Assembly (NCBI RefSeq): GCF_001654925.1
Contig: NZ_LXER01000018.1
Span: 35,287-99,286, forward strand
Reading direction: 5' to 3'
DNA from: Buttiauxella brennerae ATCC 51605
GTDB lineage: Bacteria > Pseudomonadota > Gammaproteobacteria > Enterobacterales > Enterobacteriaceae
Length of the DNA: 64,000 nt
Below are positions 37,947-46,977 of this stretch, piece by piece; the first letter of the stretch is position 1, and the number at the start of each line of letters is the position of its first letter. A model generated the notes under the pieces. That model saw only the letters and a program-made list of their open reading frames with translations. It did no database searches and was not told where the DNA came from. Both the position numbers and the translations under genes were made by a program.

Positions 37947-38846
37947 GTGCTGAATCTGCAACGGTTAACCATATTTGTCGCCGTGGTGAAGGCCGGGAGT
38001 TTTACCGCAGCGGCTACCGCGCTGGGCCTGACTAAGGCGGTAGTGAGTTTTAACATCAAACAGCTTGAGGCCGAATCTGGCGTGTCGCTGTTGGTGCGCA
38101 GCACCCGGCGGCTTTCGCTGACTGAGGCGGGAGAGCGTTTTTATCCCCGTTGCCAGCATCTGCTTGAGGAAGCTCAAAACCTGCTGGACGATGTGCAGCG
38201 CGATCACCAGGGATTGAGCGGCGTACTGCGCATAACCAGCACACCGGAGTATGGCTCTCAGGTGGTGGTGCCCGCGCTTGCGGCATTTTCGCGTGAACAT
38301 CCGCAACTGCGCATCCAGCACGTTTCTTCTTCGTATCATGCGGATTTGATAGCGGAACGATTCGATGTGGCTATCCGCCTCGGCCAGCTTGCGGACTCGA
38401 ATCATCGGGCCGCACCTGTCGATAGCTTCGCGATTTTACCCGTGGCCGCCCCGGCTTATCTGGCCGGACACCCCATAGAAAACCTGGCTCAGTTGGCGCA
38501 AGCCACATGGCTGGCTCACAGCCGTCTGGCTTCGCCCCTTAGCTGGCAAGTCACGACCCCAGAGCGGCAGGCGATATTATTTGATGTGGAAAAACCACCA
38601 AATATCGTCGCCGATAGCGCAGCCGCACTGCTGGCCTTTGCTCTTGCAGGTGCCGGTGTCGCACTGTTACCTGAGTGGTTGGTGCGCCCGGCGATCGCCT
38701 CGGGTCAGTTACAGGCGGTACTCAGTCACCACCAGTTTCCTCGCCAGAGCATCTATGCGCTTTACCCTAATACTCGCCATGTCCCTGAGAAAGTACGCGT
38801 GTTTATTGATTTCTTTCAAGCGTGGGTGGGTCGTACGAAAAGGTAA
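37947..38846 (+). CDS. LysR-family regulator of the MFS/SnoaL operon
   Basis: A 299-residue protein. The GTG at 37947 is chosen because GAGG precedes it and the product then starts LNLQRLTIFVAVVKAGSFTA, the normal LysR N-terminus; the longer frame from 37875 would include the palindrome. The helix-turn-helix lies at about 16-45 (GSFTAAATALGLTKAVVSFN). The C-terminal inducer-binding domain starts at about residue 90. Closest in style to the DNA-binding transcriptional regulators of the DsdC/YafC type that control efflux or redox genes. Confidence 0.88.
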   Translation: MLNLQRLTIFVAVVKAGSFTAAATALGLTKAVVSFNIKQLEAESGVSLLVRSTRRLSLTEAGERFYPRCQHLLEEAQNLLDDVQRDHQGLSGVLRITSTPEYGSQVVVPALAAFSREHPQLRIQHVSSSYHADLIAERFDVAIRLGQLADSNHRAAPVDSFAILPVAAPAYLAGHPIENLAQLAQATWLAHSRLASPLSWQVTTPERQAILFDVEKPPNIVADSAAALLAFALAGAGVALLPEWLVRPAIASGQLQAVLSHHQFPRQSIYALYPNTRHVPEKVRVFIDFFQAWVGRTKR

Positions 38847-38874
38847 AAAAAGCCGCCACAGATACTGTGGCGGC
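38843..38874 (-). terminator. Terminator of the dehydrogenase-nitroreductase-monooxygenase operon
   Basis: On the reverse strand GCCGCCACAG-TAT-CTGTGGCGGC is followed by seven T. It ends the operon that begins at 40908 and overlaps the stop codon of the convergent LysR gene. Confidence 0.9.
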
Positions 38875-38914
38875 CTCGGTTCGGTGGCTCAAAATAGAGG
38901 AATACAGTCAGGGC

Positions 38915-39217
38915 TTATGGCTCAACCGCATTCAAACGAATGAGCTGTAACGGTTCTGCCAGCAATGAATCCATCTGCTGCACAAACGCCTGGAAATGTG
39001 GCAGCGCAATGTGCACATCCAGCGCTTCCTGCCCTTTCCAGGACTCGCGCATATAAAAGACATCTGGCGTTTCCTGCAGCTGGAATAAAGCGTAATCCAG
39101 GCAACCTTCTTCTTTGCGCGTCGGTACAATCAGCGCTTGTAACGCGGATTTCAGGTTGTCGCGTTGACCTTCTTTGGCCTTCAGTACAGCGATGATCGAC
39201 AGTGTGTTATCGGACAT
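38915..39217 (-). CDS. Antibiotic biosynthesis monooxygenase (ABM) domain protein, YgiN-like
   Basis: A 100-residue dimeric ferredoxin-like-fold protein starting MSDNTLSIIAVLKAKEGQRD. ABM hallmarks are EEGCLDYALFQLQETPDVFY and ESWKGQEALDVHIALPHFQ. Relatives such as YgiN act on quinols. The ATG at 39217 follows GGAG with good spacing and lies two bases after the nitroreductase stop; the longer frame to 39226 overlaps that gene. It is the last gene of the operon. Confidence 0.88.
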   Translation of the reverse strand: MSDNTLSIIAVLKAKEGQRDNLKSALQALIVPTRKEEGCLDYALFQLQETPDVFYMRESWKGQEALDVHIALPHFQAFVQQMDSLLAEPLQLIRLNAVEP

Positions 39218-39219
39218 TT

Positions 39220-39873
39220 TTAGCACTCCGTTAAAATTTCGCTGAACTCAAGACGCGATTTTGGCAGTGACGCGTTGAAATCTTCCACACTGCGATAACC
39301 AATTGGCACGATAACCAGGCTGGTGAAGCCTTTCTCACGCAGGCCAAACTCCTCATCCAGAATACGGGCGTCAAAACCTTCGATTGGCACCGCATCAATA
39401 TTCAGGGTGGAAACACCCAGCAAGAAGTTGCCAACGTTCAGGTAAACCTGCTTTTCCATCCAGTGCTGCGCATCTTTGTAATCAAAGCGGTGCATATTCA
39501 CAAAGTAAGAACGACCTTTGTGCTGCCCTTCCATCGCCTGCTGGCTGGCAAAACGGCCATCGGCATTTTCCTGGTCCAACAGTTTAGACAGGTGCGTTTC
39601 ATCAATGGCTGTTTTCGAGCAGAACACCACGACATGTGAAGCATCAAGCACTTTGCGCTCGTTGAAGACATAGAAGCCGGATGTCGCTTTAGCAATGCGC
39701 GCTTTCGCTTCGTCAGTGCTTGCCAGAATAAAATGCCACGGCTGTGAGTTAGTGCTGGACGGGCTGAGGCGCAGCAAATCCTTCACTTTCTCGATATTTT
39801 CTTCGCTAATTTTTTTGTCTGCATCAAACGCTTTAGTCGAGTAACGTGATGCTGCTGATTGAATAATGTCCAT
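39220..39873 (-). CDS. NAD(P)H nitroreductase, NfsB-like paralogue
   Basis: A 217-residue FMN-dependent enzyme, the same length as E. coli NfsB and similar along its length. It starts [20 protein letters not shown] and has [46 protein letters not shown] and [16 protein letters not shown]. It reduces nitroaromatics and quinones. Location and operon differ from E. coli nfsB (next to ybdG), so it is called a paralogue and no symbol is given. It lies 27 bases after the dehydrogenase gene. Confidence 0.9.
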   Translation of the reverse strand: MDIIQSAASRYSTKAFDADKKISEENIEKVKDLLRLSPSSTNSQPWHFILASTDEAKARIAKATSGFYVFNERKVLDASHVVVFCSKTAIDETHLSKLLDQENADGRFASQQAMEGQHKGRSYFVNMHRFDYKDAQHWMEKQVYLNVGNFLLGVSTLNIDAVPIEGFDARILDEEFGLREKGFTSLVIVPIGYRSVEDFNASLPKSRLEFSEILTEC

Positions 39874-39900
39874 GATATTTTCTCTATGATTTTTATGTAA

Positions 39901-40908
39901 TTAGAAGCCTTCGAGGACGATTTTACCGACCGCACGATTGGTTTCAATTAATTCATGGGCGCGACGTAAGTTGTCGGCATTAATGATGCCGAAATGTTCA
40001 CCCAGCGTAGTTTGCAACACACCCTGGTCAATCAAAGAAGCGACACGCGTTAACAGGCGGTTTTGCTCAATCATATCGCTGGTCTCAAACATGGAACGAG
40101 TGAACATAAACTCCCAGTGCAGAGAAATGCTTTTTACTTTTAGCGGGCGCGCATCCAGTGTTTCCGGGTCATCAATCAATGCCAGTTTCCCTTGCGGAGC
40201 CAGCACTTCAATCAGTTGAGCGTAATGCTGTTCGGTTTGATTCAGGCTGGCAACGTGAGTCACATTTTTTACGCCAATACGCGCCAGTTCTTCCGTCAGC
40301 GGTTTGCTGTGGTCGATAACATGATGCGCACCCAAATCTGTAACCCATTTCTGGCTCTGCGGGCGTGAAGCGGTGCCGATAACAGTGATATTGGTCAGCT
40401 TACGGGCCAGTTGCGTAAGAATGGAACCCACGCCACCTGCGGCACCGACAATCAACAGCACATCGTTTTCATTGCCGTTTTCTGCCACGCCCAGGCGGTC
40501 AAACAACATTTCCCATGCGGTGATTGCCGTTAAAGGCATAGCCGCTGCGGAGGCATTATTAATAGATTTTGGTTTCAGTGCGGCGATGCGCTCGTCTACC
40601 AGCTGAAATTCGCTGTTGCTGCCAGGACGGGTCAGCGAACCGGCGTACCACACTTCATCGCCGGGTTTAAACAGCGATACTGCTTCACCCGTTGCAACCA
40701 CAACACCCACGGCATCCCAACCTAACACGCGTGGCTGTTCGGCATTAAAACCGGCACGCACTTTGGTATCGACCGGGTTCACCGAAATCGCTTTCACTTC
40801 TACCAGCAAATCGTGCCCTGTAGCGACCGGAGTCGGGAGAGTAATCTCACTAAGAGATTCCAGATTGGTGCCATTTTGTGCAGCTTGAGTAATCGCGATA
40901 GCTTTCAT
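39901..40908 (-). CDS. Zinc-type alcohol dehydrogenase / quinone oxidoreductase family protein
   Basis: A 335-residue medium-chain dehydrogenase. The ATG at 40908 follows GGAG and gives MKAIAITQAAQNGTNLESL; the longer frame from 40959 is not used. The nucleotide-binding motif is VGAAGGVGSILTQLARK at about 150-166. Catalytic-zinc cysteines are not evident, which is typical of the quinone-oxidoreductase subgroup. Other family blocks are ISVNPVDTKVRAG and VLGWDAVGVV. It is the first gene of a three-gene operon and divergent from a LysR regulator. Reduction of quinones or enones is a reasonable inference. Confidence 0.88.
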   Translation of the reverse strand: MKAIAITQAAQNGTNLESLSEITLPTPVATGHDLLVEVKAISVNPVDTKVRAGFNAEQPRVLGWDAVGVVVATGEAVSLFKPGDEVWYAGSLTRPGSNSEFQLVDERIAALKPKSINNASAAAMPLTAITAWEMLFDRLGVAENGNENDVLLIVGAAGGVGSILTQLARKLTNITVIGTASRPQSQKWVTDLGAHHVIDHSKPLTEELARIGVKNVTHVASLNQTEQHYAQLIEVLAPQGKLALIDDPETLDARPLKVKSISLHWEFMFTRSMFETSDMIEQNRLLTRVASLIDQGVLQTTLGEHFGIINADNLRRAHELIETNRAVGKIVLEGF

Positions 40909-41018
40909 GGTTGCTCCAGAGATTAAAGGGTTCATCGTGTGAATGAACTCATGGTACAAGGTGTGCTGCGGGCGAAAAATAGTGCCTGTAAAACAACACT
41001 TATACTCGGAGAGTTAAA

Positions 41019-41930
41019 ATGCTCAGGTTGGAAGACCTCACTTTGTTTGTCAGAGCCGCTGCCTTAAACAGTTTTAGTGAAACCGCGCGTGAAGCTGATT
41101 TGCAGCCCGCACAGGTCAGCACAGCCATAAAGCGCCTTGAGCAAACGCTGAATATCCGATTATTTGCCCGTTCTACGCGCAGTCTGCGGCTAACGCCGGA
41201 AGGGGAAACCTGGCTGCCATACGCCATCAGCGCCCTGCAAACACTGGAGGCCGGGCTTGAGCAAATCCAGCCTGCGAGTGACGAAGTGCGCGGCGTGTTG
41301 CAAATTGCGGTGCCATCAGACCTTGGGCGCAATATGTTACTCGCGGTATTTCAGGCTTTCCGTCGCGAACATCCGGCACTGCATCTTAAAATTCTCTTCT
41401 CTGACCAGATTACCGATGTGTTCAAAGATCCGGTGGATATAGCTTTCCGTTACGGCAACAACGACGACGCCTCGTTTGTCGCACTCCCGCTCGCCCCTCT
41501 TAATAGCCGGGTTGTGGTAGCGGCCCCTTCGTATATTGCGCGTTGTGGTGAGCCGAAAACGATTAGCGAACTGGCTCAACATGACGCGTTAACCTACGCG
41601 CTTCGCGGGCGGGTTTACGATAAGTGGACACTAAGTTTAGACGGTGACATGCACCATGTGGCGGTGAAAAGCGCGATGATGAGTGATGATGCCGAAGTGA
41701 TTCGCCGCCTAGCGGTCGCAGGAGAAGGAATTGCTTATAAATCCTGGCTGGATGTCAGCGAAGATGTGAATGAAGGCCGGCTTAAAATTATTCTTCCGCA
41801 GTATCAGGGGGATAGCGTGCCGCTCAATATGATTTGCCCACATCGTAAGCAGCTTTCGGCAACGGTACATTTGTTGCATCAGGCAGTGAAACAGCGTTGT
41901 GACGTGTTGCAAAGCCTGATGCCTGCATAA
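41019..41930 (+). CDS. LysR-family regulator divergent from the dehydrogenase operon
   Basis: A 303-residue protein starting MLRLEDLTLFVRAAALNSFS. The helix-turn-helix is at about 18-47 (SFSETAREADLQPAQVSTAI). The inducer-binding domain begins near residue 90 (RGVLQIAVPSDLGRNMLLAV). This is the AaeR/DmlR-like subgroup. GAGAGTTAAA precedes the ATG. It probably activates the dehydrogenase-nitroreductase-ABM operon across the 110-base divergent region. Confidence 0.9.
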   Translation: MLRLEDLTLFVRAAALNSFSETAREADLQPAQVSTAIKRLEQTLNIRLFARSTRSLRLTPEGETWLPYAISALQTLEAGLEQIQPASDEVRGVLQIAVPSDLGRNMLLAVFQAFRREHPALHLKILFSDQITDVFKDPVDIAFRYGNNDDASFVALPLAPLNSRVVVAAPSYIARCGEPKTISELAQHDALTYALRGRVYDKWTLSLDGDMHHVAVKSAMMSDDAEVIRRLAVAGEGIAYKSWLDVSEDVNEGRLKIILPQYQGDSVPLNMICPHRKQLSATVHLLHQAVKQRCDVLQSLMPA

Positions 41931-41935
41931 ATGGA

Positions 41936-41959
41936 AACCGGCCATCAAAATGGCCGGTT
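41936..41959. terminator. Hairpin between the convergent LysR and AbgT-family genes
   Basis: AACCGGCCAT-CAAA-ATGGCCGGTT is a perfect 10 bp stem. T-runs are weak in both directions; in the reverse direction TTTCC follows. Confidence 0.6.
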
Positions 41960-41969
41960 GAAAAAACAC

Positions 41970-43523
41970 TTACTGAATCGGATAGGTATACGGCGCGTTC
42001 ACGCCCAGCGGCAGACCGACCGCCCACCACACCAGTAGGAAGATGCTCCAGCAGATGAAGAAGATAACCGAGTAAGGCATCATCATCGACACCAGCGTAC
42101 CCACGCCTGTGGACTTCACGTAGCGCTGGCAATACACCACCACCAGCGGGAAGAACACCATCAACGGGGTAATAATGTTGGTCGTGGAGTCACCGATACG
42201 GAACGCAGCCTGCGTCAGTTCCGGGGAGATACCTACAGCCATCAGCATTGGCACCATAATTGGCGATAACAGCGCCCATTTCGCCGATGCCGAACCAATC
42301 AGGATGTTCACGACAGCAGTAAGAAGAATCATACCGATAATGGTCGCTTCGCCCGGCAGCGCCATGGTTTTCAGCACGTCAGCACCCGCCAGCGCAATCA
42401 GCGTACCAATGTTGGAATCACCAAACGCTTTGATGAACATGGCACAGAAGAATGCCATAACCATGTATGAGCCCATTTTGCTCATGGACTCATTCATCGC
42501 ATTGATAACATCTTTACCGCTGTTAAAGGTTCCGGCAACAAAGCCGTAAACAATACCTGGAATGATAAAGATAAGGAAAATCAACGGCACGATGGACTTC
42601 ATGATAGGCGCACCGTAGCTGGTGAGTGAGCCATCAGTCGCGCTGCGCAGCAAAGACGTTTCCGGCCATGCCAGAGCAGCAAGCCCCGCCAGACCCAGTA
42701 CCATCACCAGACCCGCGACTTTAAAACCACGGCTTTCCTGAGCGCTGTAGCTGCTCATATCTTCGTTGTGTTGATAATCACCATCGATTTCAAGCTTCGA
42801 CACACGAGGCTCAACAATACGCTCAGTCACCCACCAGCCGACCAGCGTAATCATCACCGTAGAACCGATACCAAAGAACAAGTTACACAGCGTGTTAACG
42901 GTGTAAGTGTTGTCGAGCAACTGCGCGGCAGTTTGGGTAAAACCTTGCAGCAATGCATCGTTACCGGTTGGCACCATGTTGGCCGCAAAGCCGCCAGAAA
43001 CCCCGGCAAATGCCGCTGCAATACCCGCCAACGGGTGGCGTCCGGCAGACATAAAGATAATCGCGCCCAATGGAATAACCAGCACATAACCCGCATCAGC
43101 GGCAACGTGACTGAACATCGCGACGAAAATAATCATCGGGGTGAGCAGTTTCTTCGGCGTCACACGCAGCATTTTTTTCAGGCCGGTATTAATAAAGCCT
43201 GAGCTTTCCGCCACGCCGACACCCAGCATTGCCACCAGTACAATGCCCAGCGGGGCAAAAGTGGTAAACGTGGTCACCATTGAGGAAAGGGTTACGGTTA
43301 ACGCCTGTGCCGAAAGCAGGTTATTAATCTTAACTGCTTCATTGGTCACAGGGTTGACGACATCAAAATCAACGGTGGAAAGCACCGCCGACATCGCCAT
43401 GACAGCCAGTAAAAAATAGAAAAAGATTAATGCGGGTTCGGGTAATTTATTTCCTGCTTTCTCAACGGCGTTGAGAAATCCTGTCATTAGACGACCTTCC
43501 GTGTTCCTTGTCGTTGTGCTCAT
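41970..43523 (-). CDS. AbgT-family transporter
   Basis: A 517-residue polytopic protein of the AbgT family (p-aminobenzoyl-glutamate transport; some members export sulfonamides). Family blocks are FAPLGIVLVAMLGVGVAESS, FSHVAADAGYVLVIPLGA, HPLAGIAAAFAGVSGGFAAN, GSASAKWALLSPIMVPMLM and FRIGDSTTNIITPLMVFFPL. The ATG at 43523 has GAGG five bases upstream. No abgA, abgB or abgR is beside it, so the substrate is uncertain and the E. coli symbol is not used. Confidence 0.9.
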   Translation of the reverse strand: MSTTTRNTEGRLMTGFLNAVEKAGNKLPEPALIFFYFLLAVMAMSAVLSTVDFDVVNPVTNEAVKINNLLSAQALTVTLSSMVTTFTTFAPLGIVLVAMLGVGVAESSGFINTGLKKMLRVTPKKLLTPMIIFVAMFSHVAADAGYVLVIPLGAIIFMSAGRHPLAGIAAAFAGVSGGFAANMVPTGNDALLQGFTQTAAQLLDNTYTVNTLCNLFFGIGSTVMITLVGWWVTERIVEPRVSKLEIDGDYQHNEDMSSYSAQESRGFKVAGLVMVLGLAGLAALAWPETSLLRSATDGSLTSYGAPIMKSIVPLIFLIFIIPGIVYGFVAGTFNSGKDVINAMNESMSKMGSYMVMAFFCAMFIKAFGDSNIGTLIALAGADVLKTMALPGEATIIGMILLTAVVNILIGSASAKWALLSPIMVPMLMAVGISPELTQAAFRIGDSTTNIITPLMVFFPLVVVYCQRYVKSTGVGTLVSMMMPYSVIFFICWSIFLLVWWAVGLPLGVNAPYTYPIQ

Positions 43524-43667
43524 CACTACCTCGCCTTCCTGTTATATTCATCAAAGTCATTGCTTGCGGCAATTAATAACATTTAAGAATATTTCACTGC
43601 CAGTAACTTTACGTTACTAGTCAAAACGCGACATTGCAGGGTGATGAATATCATGGTTTTAAACGAA

Positions 43668-43704
43668 AATTGCCCCGTGAGTTCAATAAACACACAGGGC
43701 AATT
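43668..43704 (-). terminator. Terminator of yeeO
   Basis: On the reverse strand AATTGCCC ... GGGCAATT pair, with extra CTGTG/CACGG pairing inside, followed by TTTTC, 33 bases after the yeeO stop. Confidence 0.75.
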
Positions 43705-43736
43705 AAGGTAGCGTTCAAAAGCTTCCAGTAAGAGCT

Positions 43737-45209
43737 TTATTCTGTTTGTGAAAGCGACTCTCTTTTGAGGCGCGGGTATTTTTTCAGCCAGCGCCCGCTG
43801 ATCATTCGCCAGTAGAACAACACGCCGCGCACCGTCCAGTCGAAGAACATTCCCATCCAGACGCCGACAACCCCCATCCCCAGCACAATACCGAGCGTGT
43901 AGCCTGCAACCACGCGGCAACCCCACATGCTCGCCATGGAAACCCACATCGCGAAACGGGCATCGCGCGCCCCTTTCAGCCCGGCGGGTAATACCCATGA
44001 GGCGGCCCAAATCGGCATAAATGCGGCATTCAACCAAATCAATATTTTGACGACATCTTTTACGTCATCTTCGTGGGTGTAGAACGAGGCCATCAACCCG
44101 GCAAACGGCGCGGTTCCCCAGGCGATGATCGTCAGCCCCAGCGTTGAGAGCCAGAACACATGGCGCAGTTGCCGCTCCGCCTGGCCAATCTGCCCTTTCC
44201 CCAGACGCTTGCCGACAATAATAGTGGACGCAGAACCCAGGGCGTTGCCCGGCAGGTTAATCAACGCCGCAATCGAGAAAGCAATAAAGTTCCCGGCAAT
44301 GACATTCGTCCCCATCCCGGCAACAAACATTTGCGTCAGCAATTTCCCGGCATTAAACAACACCGATTCAATGCTCGCCGGGATCCCAATCCCTAGCACT
44401 TCCCACAAAATGCCGATTTTGAGTGGCCGGAAATAGCTTTTTAGCGAGATACGCAAAGAAGGAGCAAAGCCAATCATCAGCACATAAACGAAACCGATAG
44501 CGCCGATATAACGTGAAATAGTCAGTCCTAAACCGGCACCAAAAAAGCCCAGCCCGTTCCAGCCCAGCGCGCCGTAAATCAGGATGCTACTGATAATAAT
44601 GTTGAGGATGTTCATCCCGCCGTTAATCAGCAACGGGATTTTAGTGTTCCCTGCCCCGCGCAACGCGCCGCTACTGATAAGCGCAATTGCCGCCGCCGGG
44701 TAACTCCAGACGGTGGTTTGCAGATACGAGAGCGCCAGCGCTTTCACCTCCGGCGTGGCGGCTCCGGCAATCACATTCACCACGTGCTCGCCCGCCAGGT
44801 GAATACCCGCCGCCAGCCCAATGGCGATAATGGTCATTAATATCAGCGACTGGCGTGCTGCATCACGCGCACGTTTTGGGTCACGTTTACCGAGGCTGAA
44901 TGCCACCACAACGGTGGTGCCGAGATCCACAGCAGCAAAAAATGCCATGATCACCATGTTAAAGCTATCAGCCAGCCCGACGCCTGCCATCGCCTCTTTT
45001 CCCAGCCAACTCACAAGGAAGGTGCTCAGCACGCCCATCAGTAACACGCAGGTATTTTCCAGGAAGATAGGCACCGCAAGCGGTGTAATTTCGCGCCAGA
45101 ACAGGACTCGGTTGCTTTTCCGTTTGGCGTACCAGCGAGTTTTTTCCACGCGCTGATGAAGTGCTGCTTTTAAGTTCAAGATTGACCTTGGGGGGAAGTG
45201 AAACCACAT
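43737..45209 (-). CDS. yeeO: MATE-family exporter YeeO
   Basis: A 490-residue protein with 12 hydrophobic segments. It matches E. coli YeeO through the N-terminal ALHQRVEKTRWYAKRKSNRV, ITPLAVPIFLENTCVLLMGV, GKEAMAGVGLADSFNMVIMA and the C-terminal GMFFDWTVRGVLFYWRM. MATE pumps use Na+ or H+ gradients; YeeO is reported to export FMN and FAD and dipeptides. The location close to tRNA-Asn genes is conserved with E. coli. No strong ribosome site is seen before the ATG at 45209. Confidence 0.95.
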   Translation of the reverse strand: MWFHFPPRSILNLKAALHQRVEKTRWYAKRKSNRVLFWREITPLAVPIFLENTCVLLMGVLSTFLVSWLGKEAMAGVGLADSFNMVIMAFFAAVDLGTTVVVAFSLGKRDPKRARDAARQSLILMTIIAIGLAAGIHLAGEHVVNVIAGAATPEVKALALSYLQTTVWSYPAAAIALISSGALRGAGNTKIPLLINGGMNILNIIISSILIYGALGWNGLGFFGAGLGLTISRYIGAIGFVYVLMIGFAPSLRISLKSYFRPLKIGILWEVLGIGIPASIESVLFNAGKLLTQMFVAGMGTNVIAGNFIAFSIAALINLPGNALGSASTIIVGKRLGKGQIGQAERQLRHVFWLSTLGLTIIAWGTAPFAGLMASFYTHEDDVKDVVKILIWLNAAFMPIWAASWVLPAGLKGARDARFAMWVSMASMWGCRVVAGYTLGIVLGMGVVGVWMGMFFDWTVRGVLFYWRMISGRWLKKYPRLKRESLSQTE

Positions 45210-45253
45210 TTCAAATAATGATTTACAATCGCTTATCCTGCAAAGTATTTTTT

Positions 45254-45380
45254 TATAGCCGTCATACTTCAGGCTGCAGATGCGTTGGCTGCACTCTCAA
45301 ACCCCGGTCACTTACTCAAGTAAGCTCCCGGGGATTTGCTCACTTGCCGCCTTCCTGCACCCCGAATTATTTAGGCTATA
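45254..45380. repeat. Palindromic intergenic repeat of about 127 bp (MITE-like)
   Basis: It begins TATAGCC and ends GGCTATA, perfect terminal inverted repeats. Inside are GCTGCAG and CTGCAC arms, GTTGGCTGCAC, a central stem CCCCGGTCACTTACT and AGTAAGCTCCCGGGG, then TTGCCGCCTTCCTGCA and GAATTATTT. Repeats of this type are common between genes in Enterobacterales. It has no coding capacity and lies between yeeO and the branched-chain-type ABC operon. Solitary copies of its right end occur at 19751-19770 and 24144-24160. Confidence 0.8.
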
Positions 45381-45388
45381 CCGAATCT

Positions 45389-46105
45389 CTAAATTCCGCC
45401 CAAATACGCCTTGCGCACATCCTCATTCCCCAACAACTCCTCACCACTGCCGCTGAGCCGAATCTGCCCGTTTGCCATCACATACCCGCGGTCGGAAAGT
45501 TTCAGCGCGTGGTGTGCGTTTTGCTCCACCAGAAAAATCGTCATGCCGTTGCGCGCTAATTCACGCAGCGTCTGGAAGATTTGCTTCACCACAATGGGTG
45601 CCAGGCCCAGGCTTGGTTCATCTAAAAGCAACAGTTTCGGGCGGCTCATCAACGCGCGGGCAATCGCCAGCATTTGCTGCTCGCCACCGGACATGGTCAT
45701 CGCCCGCTGTTTGCGGCGCTCTTTTAAACGCGGGAACAGATCAAACATGGTTTGCAGATCTTGCGCAGCAAATTGATTGCCGATGGGAATCGTGCCCATC
45801 AGCAAATTTTCTTCGACGGTCATATCCGGAAATATTCGCCGCCCTTCCGGGGCCTGGGCAATTCCGCCAGACGCCACAAAGTGCGTCGATTTATGGCTGA
45901 TATCTTCACCGCGAAACAGGATTTGCCCGCCGCGAATACGTGGCTGGCCGAAAATAGACATCAGTAACGTCGATTTCCCTGCCCCGTTCGCGCCAATCAA
46001 CGCCACCGTTTCCCCTTCGTTCACCTGCAAAGAAACTTGTTTTAGCGCCTGAATCGCGCCATAAAAAACGTCCACATTGCGAAACTCCAGCATCGCCTCA
46101 CTCAT
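45389..46105 (-). CDS. livF: Branched-chain-amino-acid-type ABC transporter ATPase, LivF-like
   Basis: A 238-residue ATPase (LivF of E. coli is 237). Walker A is GANGAGKSTLL (about 38-48), the signature is MSGGEQQMLAIARAL and Walker B is LLLDEPSLGLAP. The motif EGRRIFPDMTVEENL is typical of LivF. It is the last gene of a five-gene operon with order binding protein, LivH, LivM, LivG, LivF. The ATG overlaps the stop of the LivG-like gene. This operon is a paralogue away from the usual liv locus, so the substrate may not be Leu/Ile/Val. Confidence 0.9.
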   Translation of the reverse strand: MSEAMLEFRNVDVFYGAIQALKQVSLQVNEGETVALIGANGAGKSTLLMSIFGQPRIRGGQILFRGEDISHKSTHFVASGGIAQAPEGRRIFPDMTVEENLLMGTIPIGNQFAAQDLQTMFDLFPRLKERRKQRAMTMSGGEQQMLAIARALMSRPKLLLLDEPSLGLAPIVVKQIFQTLRELARNGMTIFLVEQNAHHALKLSDRGYVMANGQIRLSGSGEELLGNEDVRKAYLGGI

Positions 46106-46977
46106 ACACTGACCTCGTCTTCGTCGGTGCCCAGATAGGCGGCGATCACTTTTTCATCATGTTGGATTTGTTCGGGTTTACCCTCGGCAATCACATCCCC
46201 GTGGTCGAGCACGATAATGTGGTCGGAAATATCCATCACCATGCCCATATCATGCTCAATCAGCAAAACAGTGATGTCGTGGTGGTCGCGCAGGAAACGG
46301 ATGATTTTACTCAGGGTGCGCGTTTCAACCGGGTTCAGACCTGCAGCAGGTTCATCCAGGCAAATCATTTCTGGCGCGGTACACATGGCGCGGGCGATCT
46401 CGAGGCGCCGTTGCTGGCCGTAAGACATCTCCCCGGCAAGGCGATTAGCGCAATCCACCAGCTCCACCACTTCCAGCCAGTAAAACGCGCGGTCCAGCGC
46501 ACGGCTTTCCGCCCGGCGATAAGCGGGCGTGTTCAGCACCCCGGCGAGCAGATTGCGGTTGACCTGCATGTGTTGCGCCACCAGCAGGTTTTCCACCACC
46601 GACATTTCGCGGAACAGGCGGATATTCTGAAAGGTTCGCGCAAGCCCGGCGCGGTTCACCAGATGGGTGCCGCCAAACATTTTGTAGAAAATACGCGAAC
46701 CGAGCCGAGCCGGACTAATCCAGTCGCCAGGCTGGAATTTCTGCCCCAGTATCTGAATCACATTGGTGGTTTTGCTGCGCGTGTTAAACAAAATATTGCC
46801 ACCGGAAGCCTTATAGAAACCGGTCAGGCAGTTAAACACTGTGGTTTTCCCGGCGCCATTAGGCCCAATCAGCGCGGTTATCGAGCCGCGTCGCACCTCA
46901 AGATTCACATCATTGAGCGCTTTGATCCCGCCAAAGTGCATCATCAAGTGCTCAACACTTAAAATCATCTCGCTCAT
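46102..46977 (-). CDS. livG: Branched-chain-amino-acid-type ABC transporter ATPase, LivG-like
   Basis: A 291-residue ATPase. The ATG at 46977 overlaps the LivM-like stop and gives MSEMILSVEHLMMHFGGIKA; the longer frame to 47043 runs inside that gene. Walker A is GPNGAGKTT, the signature SYGQQRRLEIARA is typical of LivG, and Walker B is MICLDEPAAGLNP. It is about 35 residues longer than E. coli LivG (255) owing to an insertion (residues about 60-100, around LGQKFQPGDWISPARLGSRI) before the LARTFQNIRLF Q-loop region. Confidence 0.9.
   Translation of the reverse strand: MSEMILSVEHLMMHFGGIKALNDVNLEVRRGSITALIGPNGAGKTTVFNCLTGFYKASGGNILFNTRSKTTNVIQILGQKFQPGDWISPARLGSRIFYKMFGGTHLVNRAGLARTFQNIRLFREMSVVENLLVAQHMQVNRNLLAGVLNTPAYRRAESRALDRAFYWLEVVELVDCANRLAGEMSYGQQRRLEIARAMCTAPEMICLDEPAAGLNPVETRTLSKIIRFLRDHHDITVLLIEHDMGMVMDISDHIIVLDHGDVIAEGKPEQIQHDEKVIAAYLGTDEDEVSV

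Noticed and set aside
46159..46962. 267-codon forward frame antisense to the LivG-like gene
   Set aside because: The LivG frame carries Walker A, signature and Walker B motifs; the forward frame has none and is His/Gln-rich as expected for an antisense frame.
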